From Miscanthus floridulus (Eukaryota > Streptophyta > Magnoliopsida > Poales > Poaceae): a stretch of DNA of 64,000 nucleotides. Shown here one piece after another: positions 46,555 through 57,425 of the stretch. A program made the position numbers and the translations under genes. The stretch is taken from assembly GCF_019320115.1 (NCBI RefSeq), contig NC_089584.1, positions 102,162,320 through 102,226,319 of the forward strand, given 5' to 3'. Position 1 is the first letter of the stretch. Each line of letters begins with the position of its first letter. Below the pieces are notes generated by a model. The model did no database searches. It worked only from the letters and a program-made list of their open reading frames with translations, and was not told the origin of the DNA.

Positions 46555-46968
46555 TGTTAGTTGATCTCCACCAATAGGCCCAACGGCCTATTGGGCCCTA
46601 TCTCTACTCCCTGATCGGGGGAGCCCAACCCTAATTCGGTTGGAGGGCCCCTGTCGCACAGCACACATAAAAGGAAGATGGGAGTGAGGGCTCGGACTAC
46701 GAGGTTGACTGGAGCCGCCACACCCACCTACAGAGATACCCTAATCCGATCCTAAAGCGTGCTGCCAGCGACGGGATGAGCCCGTCACCACCACTGCCGT
46801 CTCCCCTGCAGGTCACCACCCGGGCCACTGGACCTCACCACCGAGTCGGAGCTGCCTCGACACCGGCGTCCGTGAGGTCACAGCGCAACCGCGCATGACG
46901 AATGGAATGTTACCTGGATCTACGGGTTACACACAGAGAGGTACACATCCAATCCTACGATCCTAACA
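46555..46968 (+). repeat. Copia 3' LTR
   Basis: Starts TGTTAGTTGATCTCC and ends CGATCCTAACA. It is the same length as the 5' LTR. Confidence 0.92.
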
Positions 46969-46973
46969 TAACG

Positions 46974-48020
46974 GAGCAACATGGTTCTGCTGAGAGCTCT
47001 TTTACAATGGTTGAGAAAGTACCATAAGTTTTTTTTTATTATTTTCTTAGCTAATTAATTGAGGAAGATTATTTATAAAAGATAATTTGTACTATAGAGG
47101 GTATTTTGGTAACACATGGCGGCCTCGGCTCTACCGGACGCAGCGTGCCCCCGAACTCCCAATAGCTCGTCATCCGCTGCCGTTAGGCACTCCTCTCTCG
47201 ATCGGCACTGAAGAGCCCAGGGCGCCACCGCTAGACGCTCCTCCCTCGAGTAACCGAGGACAGCAGCCACGCTCTGCTGCTGTGCCATCCTTGTCAAACA
47301 CGAAGTTGTCTGAATGAGAAAATGGGCACTTAGAATTTAGCAGACCGTGGAAGCTTGAGTGGTAGCAATTCCTGACAAAGCATCATATTTGTTTCTCAAG
47401 CTCCTCCTTTACGAACAACGCGTGCTACCAGCAGGGGTGGGGAAGGCATCCGGAGTTGATGGGCGTCAACGCCGGAGTTGGAGAGGAGAGTGACGACCGC
47501 TTGCTGTGCCGCCGCGTAGCGCTGGATCACGGCGGACACCATGGTCGGCCCGCCCAAAAGCTTTGGGTTTCCCGCCTTCTCCGTGTGCGCGTGCTGGCAA
47601 CGGTGGTGGGGACGCATCCGCGGGGGAGGTGGACGTGGGCACCGGAGAAATGAGGAGGAAGCCAGCGAGCTACGACTGTTTTGCCGGGTGGCGAACGCCA
47701 AGGATGGCCCACCCAACCTGGCTTTGCTCTACAGGATCCCCAGTTCCCCCACAGCTGCGGACGGAGGGACAGACGCGCGGCGGTGGCGGCGATGGTCCGG
47801 GTGCTCCAGATGGTGAGAAGTAAGGACGAGTGTCTAGATGAGCACGAAGAAAGAGCGGTCCGTGTGCTTCCTATACTGAAATTACCAAACTATCCGGGCA
47901 TTGCTAGAGCGTGGGCGCGCAGGATCCAAAATTTCTGCCCGCTCACCTCCTCCAGCAGATTTTTAGTCCAAAAAAAACACACACGGCAGCTCTTTCTCCC
48001 CGACTCTGGTGCTCTCACCC

Positions 48021-48067
<47 letters not shown>

Positions 48068-48182
48068 CGACCGTGGCGAGCTAGGGTTTCACCGGAACTC
48101 GGTTGGATGCCCGGTCTAGGCTTTTTTTGGTTTTTATTTGAATTAACAGAGACGTAACAAGCGCCTATGTAAATCCTCGATT
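46974..48182. other. Intergenic, GC-rich open frames of unknown origin
   Basis: 47090-47820 holds overlapping open frames on both strands. The longest minus-strand one (47716-47396, 106 codons) has no recognisable domain. A (GCC)n/(CCA)n run occurs at about 48015-48062. The sequence could be the remains of a host gene fragment, but I cannot assign it. Confidence 0.35.
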
Positions 48183-48224
48183 TACCACCAGTAGAGAAAC
48201 AACTTTTGATCCACTTTGAGATTT

Positions 48225-48470
48225 GGCTTTAGTCCCGCTATTTTTCGTGCCCGGGACTAAAGGTCCCTGCCCAACGGCTATTGCGGCAGACTTTTACTGC
48301 AGGGGACCTTTAGTCCTGGTTGGAGCTACCAACCGGAACTAAAGGTTAACTTTTACTCTCGGTTGGTCCCTCCAACTGGGAGTAAAAGTCTACTCCCGGC
48401 TGAAGGCTCCGTCCGAGACTAGAAATGGACCTTTAGTCCCGGTTGCTGTCTCCAACCGGGACTAAAGGCC
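48225..48470. repeat. Pack-CACTA left subterminal array
   Basis: About eight direct or inverted copies of the ctttagtcccggttgg-type word, including near-perfect hairpins such as that around 48430-48468. Confidence 0.8.
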
Positions 48471-48826
48471 CCCTCCTATATACCCCTTCTTCCTCCCCGA
48501 GCCCGAGCCACTTCGAGCTCAGTGTTCTTGCTTCATCGCCGGCCTCTCTTCTTCCTCATCGCCCATCTCTGACAGGACACAGCCACGCACACGGCCCGGA
48601 TCGACTCTCAGCACGTAGGCAGCGAGCAAACCCTCTCGGCTGACTCGTCCACCTCCTTTTTCCTCTTTCCCCCTCGTGTCCGCCGCCCGCGCCGTCGGAA
48701 CCCTAGCCTCCGCCGCCACAGGTGAGCCGGACGGGACTCTTCTCTGCTGTTCTCCGTGCACTTCCTGCTCGGGTCCAGCAGTCTACTGATCCGCCTGATC
48801 CAATTGGCGTGGTGCAAGCAGCCGGG
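48471..48826 (+). promoter_or_regulatory. Captured upstream region of the MAP1 fragment
   Basis: GC- and CT-rich sequence with 'tatatacc' at 48477-48484, joined directly to the subterminal array and leading to the MAP1 start codon. It may be the captured promoter/5' UTR, which would let the fragment be transcribed. Confidence 0.35.
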
Positions 48827-50907
48827 ATGGAGAAAGGAGCCCTGGAGGCGTCGCCCCCCTGCGCTCGCTGCGGCAAGCCCGCTCAGCTCCCGTTCACATA
48901 TCGCTTCCTGTCTCTACCAGTGATCTGCTGTCGAGTTTTACCCGCTGCGTTTTGCTTCGACGCCCTACACCTGTCCATCTAGTAATAGGAATTGATGCTT
49001 GACGTGGCTTTGTTGTGACGATATTTATTTTAAGTTATAGAAATTGGGTCTTTAGCTCTCATTTGCTTGTAGTTAGAACATTGAAGCGGAACCTGGGTGG
49101 CTCTGATTGTTCATTGCTGTGATATATGGCTGGAAAAGCAGAGTTATACTTTGGAAAGTAGCACATAGTAGACATGTTGGTTTCTTCAAGTCATTGCTTA
49201 TGCTCTGGTGTGTTGATTTTCAGATGCATATGTTTTAAAGGCATGTATCATTGCTTATGCATGTTTTAAAACATTCTGCATATTTTAAAGGCATGTATCA
49301 TTTAGTTATGGCCTTATGTGGAAACTTCATCACAGTACGTAGTTAGTAGTGTCTGTAGATACCTCTATTAGTGGAAATGGTATTTTTTTCATATCCTTGA
49401 TCTTTTGATTTTTTAAAGGAAACGCATCTTTTTATATCAAAGTATCCATTGGAAGTGCTGGCACACTAGTGCAGGGTAGAATTATGTTTCATGTGTGCTC
49501 CTTCACCTTTTTGAACTAGTGAAAGTGTTAAATTCTTTTGTGTCCACAAATCATTTGCAGCACACAGGATTGTTTTAGGGCAGCATGGAGCTCTCACAAA
49601 TCTGTTCACCCAAAGCCTGGTGCACTGGCATCCCAGCAGTCTCCAGAAGGTTGGAAATATTGTGTGAGAAAAGGGTGGGGACGTGCATTGGAACTTCCTC
49701 GTTTTGATTGGACAGGGTAAAATACTATTACCACATCCTTAATTCCTTTGTTTGATTGTTGTTCAATATATGTAGCATTCCATTTGCCTCTGTTGTTCAA
49801 ATTCAATCAAATACAAAAAGAACAAGAACAATAACAAAACTTTCTAGTTTCTAGTCCCAAGCAAGTTTAGGTAGGCTAGGTCTGAAATCCAACATGAGCC
49901 ACCACAAAAAATGGTAGTGACAACTCAAATTCGAATATTCCAAATTTATATTAATTTTTAGCTGGTTGATTTCCTACCTTAAATAAATGCTGGTACCTTC
50001 TGACACAACCTATGTGGAACACTAAGGATAACCCTGCCACAACCATGCAAAAGGTTTAGAGCAGCAAATGAGCTATTTGGGTGGGAGGAATGAGCTATTT
50101 GGGTAGTACCTTTCTCACATTTACTGAATGATTATGTCTTTCAGTCCATTGATACCATATCCAATATCAAAGATGCGTGTGGTGCCAGATGAAATTGAGA
50201 AGCCTGATTGGGCGCTTGATGTAAGTTCATGTTGTTTTAAGGGTCTCTTCCTTCACAGTATGCATGCAGTGTCGTCTCACCATTCCACTATATCTCTTGC
50301 AATATGCTCTTTCAAATCTCCCTGACATTGTAATACTTTTTAGGGAATTCCCAAGATAGAACCAGATAGTGATTTGCAGAAAAGAGTAGAGGTAAAATCC
50401 TTCAAAGATTTTTTAGTATCACATATGTTCCATGAACAAATTTCTGATGATTACTGCTTTCTTTGTGCCTCTGTAGATTAAGACCCCTGAACTCATAGAA
50501 AGGATGAGAGAAACATGTCGAGTAAGTTCCCAGCATGTGTAAATGAGTGCTTAGTTGTGACATTATAATTTCACTTTCCTAATTTTTTCTGCTTTATCTC
50601 GTATTATCATTTATAGATTGCAAGAGAGGTTTTAGATGCAGCTGCTCGTGTAATTAAACCAGGAATTACAACAGATGAAATTGATAGAGTTGTCCATGAA
50701 GAGACAATTGCTAGAGGTGAGATCAACCTCCTTTAAGAATTAAATGCAACAAATTGAACTCCAGTTGATTGAATGATGAACTTGTGATCACTACAACTAT
50801 TTTTAAAAAAAATACTATTTGTGTCTTGATTATAACTTTCATTCTTGATCCTCAGGTGGATACCCATCTCCATTGAATTACCATTTCTTCCCCAAGTCAT
50901 GTTGCAT
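48827..50907 (+). pseudogene. Methionine aminopeptidase 1A fragment captured in a CACTA element
   Basis: Exons 48827-48891, 49561-49716, 50145-50220, 50344-50391, 50477-50521, 50617-50716 and 50856-50907 join in frame to about 180 codons. They hold half of the N-terminal zinc finger (CARCGKPAQLP ... TQDCFRAAWSSHKSVH), then the linker (MRVVPDEIEKPDWALDG) and the start of the peptidase fold (KTPELIERMRETCRIAREV, ARGGYPSPLNYHFFPKSCC). MAP1A removes the initiator Met from nascent cytosolic proteins. The short exon that should supply the remaining finger cysteines is missing, yet the flanking exons still join in frame. Everything after ..KSCC is gone, including all five metal ligands (Asp, Asp, His, Glu, Glu), so it cannot be a peptidase. 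No stop or frameshift is seen in the retained exons. It lies wholly inside the 48186-51389 transposon. Confidence 0.85.
49800..49905 (-). mobile_element. RTE-LINE 3' fragment in a MAP1 intron
   Basis: The words aacaagaacaataacaaaac, tctagtcccaagcaagttta and ggtaggctagg resemble the 3' end of the RTE element at 32261-32320. Short and decayed, so the call is tentative. Confidence 0.4.
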
Positions 50908-51206
50908 GTATAAATATTATCTTTCTATATTTACTTACATGCATAAAGATTTATTTTTATATTTACTCAAATGTATTACAATTATTTATGTTTCTTGAGT
51001 TCTATTTGTATGGTTGCACCTGATAGAATTTGAAATAATATGTTCAAATACATTTGATAGACCCATTCAAATCTCAAAGTAATTACCAGGAAAACAAGTC
51101 AGGAGCTTTTGTTTGTTTATTAGTTAATAATATTTTCACTATCATTAACTTTTGTCCAAGTTGGTATATTTGATTACAAAAAAAAGAAAAAGAAAAAAGA
51201 AAACCT

Positions 51207-51389
51207 TTAGTCCCGGTTGGTATTACCGGGACTAAAGGGCCGGCCCACGTGGCCAGGCCGGGAGGCCTCTTTAGCCCCGGTTGGTATTACTAAAGGAGTG
51301 GCCGTTTTGTCCCGGATTCGTGCTCCCGGTTGGAAAACCGGGACTGAAGGGGTTTCCAACCAGGAGTAAAACTTGTTTCTGTACTAGTG
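51207..51389. repeat. Pack-CACTA right subterminal array and terminus
   Basis: Several ctttagtcccggttgg / aaccgggactaaag copies end in gtttctgtactagtg, the inverse of the left terminus. Confidence 0.8.
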
Positions 51390-51392
51390 TAC

Positions 51393-54300
51393 AGTGACTT
51401 TAAAACAAAGGCAGGCATGGTGCCCGTCTTTGTTAATGTATTTTTCTTCCTTTGAAAACCTTTATGCTAGGAGAGGGAGGATAGGAAACTATTATTTGGA
51501 CAATTTTGTGTACTCCTAATGACATTGCTTTTGAGAAAAAAATATTTCTTTCATGCAAGCTGTTTTCAAGGGATCATATTAGTTGCGGTTCCAAGGTGGA
51601 GAAGATTTAATTGGCAAGCAAAGCATTGGAAGTTATCACTTTGGATGTTTTTGCCAAGAAAGAATGGCAAAGTAACAAGAGCAACTTCAACAACTTGGTT
51701 AAAATTAGTAGCCAAATTCCATTGTTTAGCCATTTTATAAAATAGAAAACTCCTCAAGAAATAAGAGGTTTACAAAGCAGATAGCGAGTGCCCATGATTG
51801 GCTATATATGGCCACTAAAAAGATTGCATATCTATTGAAACCTATTTTTTGCTATACAAATTCTAAAATAACCTTCACAACAAGAATAACCAAGCTGTTG
51901 CAGTTGCTCTAATAGATTTTGCATGTGATTTTTCCTATTTGAGTGCACTCTTTTTCTTTATTTCTATCAGGGAACAAGCTGACAATATTATGATACTTGG
52001 CTGTGTACAGTCACGGAATATTTTTCCATTTTCTTAAGAAATAATGGCAGAATAGTTTTCACTGCTTGAAAAACACACAGAAGTGGTTATTTTATTCATT
52101 ACTTAGGTTATATCAACCTTGTGCAAATTTAGCAGCAGGTTGGATTTCATTAATTAATGGAAATGAAGTCAAGGGTAGACAAAAATTCGGTTGGTTAGTA
52201 AATAAAGTCTAGATATTAGTACAAAGGAAACTGCTTGCCTTAGCCTTAGCCTTAGCCTGGCAACAGGCCTTGGAATGCTTTTGCATGCCCTGGAATACAT
52301 ACAGCCAACAAACCTTCGCATGCCCTGAAACAACTAACTTCCCCTAACAATGACTCCCATGACGCCTAGCTTGTCTATATATATGAACAGCAGGCCAGAG
52401 AAGGGCTTCATCTACCGTCTACTTTGCTATTGCTCTTGCACTGCCACACTGCTGGCAGGTAACCTCCGATTCCCTTCTGTAGCTTTCCCTATTGAAGCTT
52501 GCTGTTCTTCTTTTCTTCCTGTTCTATCAATGAACTATGAATATATATGTATCTATGGTGCCGTGCCTTGGTTATTTTTTCATTTTTCCCATTTCTTGAA
52601 ATGGATTATGATGTCTCCCTTAGGATAGTCAATTGATCATACTCTTTCATAATGTTCTAGTGCCCATTTATTGGTTACTGGGGGACAGCAACAGTGATTG
52701 TAAGATGGAAGCTAATCTTCTTGCCTGTTGATCTAAATTTATTGAACAAGTTGGAAAGTTGAGGACCTCATTCATTTTTTTTGTTATGAAGTATTACAAT
52801 CATAACCATATTTGTGGTTGCAATGAAACTCTTTATAAGACTGTTGTGCCATGATAGGGTACCAACGATGAGGTTTTTGAATGTTCTGTGGATGGTACTG
52901 TACCATTGGTGCAAAACACCTTTGAATATATCAACACTGTTTGTTCTTAATTCTATATTCTGGACAATAGTGCAATGCTGCTGACCATATTATGAGCTCA
53001 CATCATAAGAAAATGTTTCATGCCGGTAGAACCAGTGTGTTACCTTATGGAGAGAGTGCAGAAAGGCATCTCAATGGATCCCACTATAAGATTTAGTGGG
53101 TGCACTTGCAGCCTGCATGCCCCCTGTTAGCAAACCAATGATACCTTCATCTTTAGTAATATCACCAAACAAACATTGAAAAAGATCTTCATTTGAAGAT
53201 CATGCTTCTTAGGAGTGTGTTACCCTATCTAGTGACTTACAAGTAATGGAGACACCAGACAACCCCCCACTCAAAAGAAAAAACACAAAACCTAAGCAGG
53301 GGAGATAGAAAGGCCTTTTGGGGGATACTCGGGAATTCACTACGCACAAGCACCTCTAGTTCATGTGTGGGAGCTTCAAGTACGTGAGGCTATAGCAACA
53401 TGCACTAGTCCCATTCATCTCTTATTCTCTTACACTGATTTCCTAGGTCCTAGATGGCTAGCTCTATAAAATAGGGTCCCGCCACAACTGCACCCTTGAC
53501 TTAATTTTGTTTTACGGGCATGCATGCTTCATGTTTATCCATGCCACAACTAAACTTTGGTAGCATGCAACTATATTTGGGGAAACAAACAAAATTGGCA
53601 TGCCCAATAGTTGTGTCAATGAGCAAACAACTTCCTAACTATTGAATGCATTATTATGATATGTCTGCAACTTATGTTTCACACATAAAGCAAAAATTAT
53701 TGTAACGTTTCTTATTTTTACAGCATAATCAAGTTTCCAAAACATAAGTGGCTTAATATACGCTATCCAGCTTTAGAGAACATTCTTTAGACATTATATT
53801 AAGCATATGAGAGTATATTTTGATATGTGATCAAGCTGGGTAAAAGACACAACAGGAACAAATTTTCTTTGATTGCGGAAACCAGGACGATCTATATGCT
53901 CATTAGCTTAGGGTCTTACTACGGTACTCTCAAATAATTGTGGGCCATCTATTTAATAAGATATGATGGTTCTGATCCCATATTACCTCGTAATATATGA
54001 AATATTAATTTATTTATTTTATAAAAGAGGATAATTTGGAAAAAATTGTTTTAGATAAAAAAATCTTTCATTTTGATCTAATTATTGCATGAGATATGTT
54101 GGATTTAACAAAATCTGTTTGTTAATTTGGGAACTTTGGAACGTGACGGGACCTTTCCTGTGAAACGTGGCATATCATAACTACATGTGCGTGAGGATAA
54201 ACAAACGTGACACATATATGATTGTCCCTTCCGTTGTATTATGATGTACGTTTTTTGGTAAAGAAAGTACTCTGTTTTGATCTATATGTATTATGTCATG

Positions 54301-54725
54301 TGCTCGTTGTCTTGTCATACGGCGGGGAAGCACTTCTCCTAGTGTGTGTCGCAACATCTACAACAATGTTTACTACCATCCATGTAGATAAAATCCATCG
54401 CACCTTGCAGCCATGAGTGGAACCTGTTATATGTTAAACACATATGACGTACACGTGTACCACATCAGGAACCAGAGCACGTATATGCACATCATGAAAC
54501 CCTGCGTCTGTCTGATGATGTTGACGGATTTGCCACATTGCACAGCTGCCAAGAAATCATAGTCTTGCATGCACTGCCTCGTATCCGAGGAATTTTATGG
54601 GATTTTTTTTCTTTTTCTGGGTTATTTTATTTATTTAATTATTAAAAAACAAAAATCAATGACTGAGATTTCTTCGAGCTATTATTTTCTAAGGAGTAAC
54701 TGCAGTACCGTAGCAAAGTTCTTAA
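51393..54725. other. Intergenic, no gene recognised
   Basis: Mostly AT-rich with scattered short frames. I searched by eye for the missing MAP1 catalytic exons here and did not find them. A tcc-like small repeat (gccttagccttagccttag) occurs near 52236. No transposon termini were recognised. Confidence 0.4.
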
Positions 54726-54729
54726 CTTA

Positions 54730-55093
54730 GCCTATTTGGATCCCAGCTCGATTATTATAATCTAAATTATGTATAGAATTATTATAATCAGGATTGTGGG
54801 TTATAATAATTAGAGTGTTCGGGAATAAGTTATGATGATTGATTATGGTTGGTTAACATGAGAATTTCCTATCTTATCCTTTATAGTTTGGTATAAAGTT
54901 GGACAATCACATGGGAGTGAGTTAGACTTTAATTTCAGCATTCATAACCCCTTATAACCTGGTCTCATATGGATTATGTGATTATGATAATCAAGAGTTT
55001 TGATTATAATAATCTATATAATCAATCATGTTTCGATCAAAATTTGATTATATAATCTGACTATTATAATTAGAGGGGTATTCAAACAGTGCC
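54730..55093. mobile_element. Probable MITE with ATTATAAT-rich inverted halves
   Basis: Starts cctatttggatcccagctcg and ends attcaaacagtgcc. Inside, gattattataatcta-type words in the left half are mirrored by gattataataatct and actattataatt in the right half. The ends are only partly complementary and no target-site duplication is evident. Confidence 0.45.
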
Positions 55094-55864
55094 TTAGTCA
55101 CTACTAGTCCATCAACATCTCACATAAGCTGGAATTTTAAGAGATATAAGTATTAGTTATTGTTTTATACATCTGACTAATAAAGAATCTTTTATATTAA
55201 TTTGTAAGTTTTTTCTCTTTGTTTATTTTCTAAAACAATACATATTCTATAGCCAATATCTAGTTATCATAAACTCATTAATTACTTCTTTGCAAGGGAC
55301 ATATCTATATGTTTTTTATCATATTCAATTTTTTTTGCATGGAGTCTATGTATATTTTAAATATGCAATTAGTTTGACACCTTGCCATTAACTATGGTGG
55401 TCCTTGTTGCATCATGTGCCTTATAATGTCATGAATCTAAATTTTGAATTTTTAAATTTCATTATTATTGACTCCTACATACTTTTCTGTGCTCAAGTTG
55501 AAACTCTTATGCTTATTGTATCTTTTATTAATTCTTCTTTTTTGCTCTTTATTTAAAATAAGAATTTTAGGCCGTAGAGTATATTCTTAAATACTACAAT
55601 AGCATAAGAAATCATTTGAAACCTACACCATATCACTTAAGATAAGTGATAGAACTTAGAGGTGAGACCTCAAATGGGGTAGCAGTCTAACTCAAGATAA
55701 TTTTAATAGTTAAGCCTTTTAATGCTCAACTTTTTATGCTAAAGTAATCTTAAAGAACAAGAAAAATATAGCCACCAGTGGTCTCCCACACTTCTAAACA
55801 TGATTGATTTTTTTCAATCAAAGATATATGTGCAGTTACGGTAATGTTGTCAATATAAACATGT

Positions 55865-56973
55865 CAAACATTTTAGTTAAAATATATAGATATATCTGAA
55901 GTAACAACCTATATAAGTTATATGTCATTGTTAGTTGGTTACTAATATGGTTTTAAACAATTTATTAGTATCATTAATATATGAATTGTCAAGGAAATTT
56001 TTTAAGTGATGAAACATAACATGTATATAAATCGCTCATGCACATTGGCACAAGGTGTATGTTTGCATTAATCAAATATTAATATGTGGGTAATGTAGAA
56101 ACATATATATGCTCTATGGTTATTTAAATATTTTTTTGTAATAGAAGATGTTGATGATTTAGATATAGTTTCGATGAGATATTTATTTATTTTTGTAATA
56201 ATTACAAGAAAATTGGGCTACGTAAATTATTTATCATAATAGGAGGACGTAAGTAATTAGATGTAAATTTAGGTCTACTTTTGATCATATTTCTTAATGG
56301 CATGGGTGGTTTAAATATAGTCATAGGTTACTTTATATTGTTTTGAGCAATAGGAGAGGTGGGTATTTATTTAGAAAATATAATGGATCCATAGCTACTA
56401 CTATCAATTGTGATCAAACATTTTAGTAAAAATATATAAACATATCTGAAGTAACAATCTATGTAAATCATATGTCATGGTTATTGATATGGTTTTAAAC
56501 AATTTATTAGCACCGCTAATATATGAGTTATTACGAAAATATTTTATGTGATGAAACATAACATATATATTTATCACTCATACATGATGGCACGATGCGT
56601 ATATTTACTTTAATCAAATCTTAATATATTAATACTCATAGAATTGAGTAATATGGAAACATATATATTCTCTATGGTTATTTAAACAACTTTTTGTAAT
56701 CGAAGATGTTGATGATTTAATGTAGTTTCGAGAGGCTATTTATTTTTCTAATAATGACATGAAAATTGGTTTACTTAAATTATCTATCGCAATAGGACGA
56801 CATGGGTAATTAGATACAAATAAGTCTACTTTAGATCATGTTTTTTAAAGGCATGAGTGGGTAGTTTAAATATAGGGTCATGGGTTACTTTATGTTGTTT
56901 TGTGCAGTAGGAGAGGTGGGTATTTATTTAGAAAATAGAATATATCGTAGCTACTACTATCAATTGTGATTAG
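55865..56973. repeat. Tandem duplication of about 550 bp upstream of the phytochrome gene
   Basis: The block starting caaacattttag at 55865 recurs at 56415 with the same landmarks in the same order (atatctgaagtaacaa, gatatggttttaaacaattt, gttgatgattta, ggagaggtgggtatttattt) and both copies end agctactactatcaattgtg. Identity is roughly 80% by eye. Its right end is about 450 bp from the phytochrome start codon. Confidence 0.8.
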
Positions 56974-57264
56974 GTCAGATATTTCTAATTTTGTGTGAAT
57001 TTATAGGATCTATTTTTTTGTTTTCCTACCAGGATTGGTGAGGATTAACACTGCACGGAGGCTCTATTGGGGTCCTCTAGTTAGAATTTCTAGTATTGCA
57101 ATAGTCCAACGGTTATTATCGGTAATGACGATTAGAGTTCACCGAATTAAAGGTCAGATGTTTCTGATTATTATGAGAATTTTTAGGACTTATCTTTTTT
57201 CTAGCACATCTTGTGACAATTAACGTGGTGCCTCTATTGGAGGCCCTAATTAGTAATAGTAAGA
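56974..57264. repeat. Short degenerate tandem repeat next to the phytochrome gene
   Basis: Words aggtcagat.tttct.att, the 'g(a/c)ttaacactg' region and gcctctattgg(a/g)g occur twice (about 56974-57085 and about 57150-57245). Imperfect. Confidence 0.5.
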
Positions 57265-57425
57265 AGTAAGATATTATTTTAATGGTAGATTCATTCTTCT
57301 CATTAAGTAAATCTAATGTACATGCAAACCGCAAGCATTTCGCTACAACTTACCATTTCACTGATAAATTTTCCACTAATCATGTAATTGTACAGAAGGA
57401 GCGACATCCAAAAGACACGACTATA

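Larger units (their letters stand above)
41018..46968 (+). mobile_element. Full-length Copia retrotransposon, 5951 bp, coding-dead
   Basis: Two 414-bp LTRs (41018-41431, 46555-46968) and a perfect 5-bp target-site duplication TAACG (41013-41017, 46969-46973) define the element. A primer site (TTGGTTTCAGAGCC, 41432-41445) follows the 5' LTR and a purine-rich tract (about 46523-46554) precedes the 3' LTR. A leader of about 1.9 kb with several repeats lies before gag. Gag and pol are recognisable but broken many times. Confidence 0.93.
48186..51389. mobile_element. Gene-capturing CACTA element (Pack-CACTA), 3.2 kb
   Basis: The left terminus CACCAGTAGAGAAACAA (48186) is the near inverse of the right terminus ..TTGTTTCTGTACTAGTG (ends 51389), with about 22 of 27 positions matching. 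A perfect 3-bp duplication TAC flanks the element (48183-48185 and 51390-51392). Both ends carry inverted arrays of a different subterminal motif, tttagtcccggttgg / ccaaccgggactaaa (about 48225-48470 and 51207-51360), known from grass DNA transposons with CACTA-like ends. Between them lies no transposase but the 5' part of a methionine aminopeptidase gene with its introns. Confidence 0.82.

Noticed and set aside
48827..50907. A functional methionine aminopeptidase gene
   Set aside because: The catalytic half with all metal ligands is absent downstream, one zinc-finger exon is missing and the whole fragment sits inside transposon ends.
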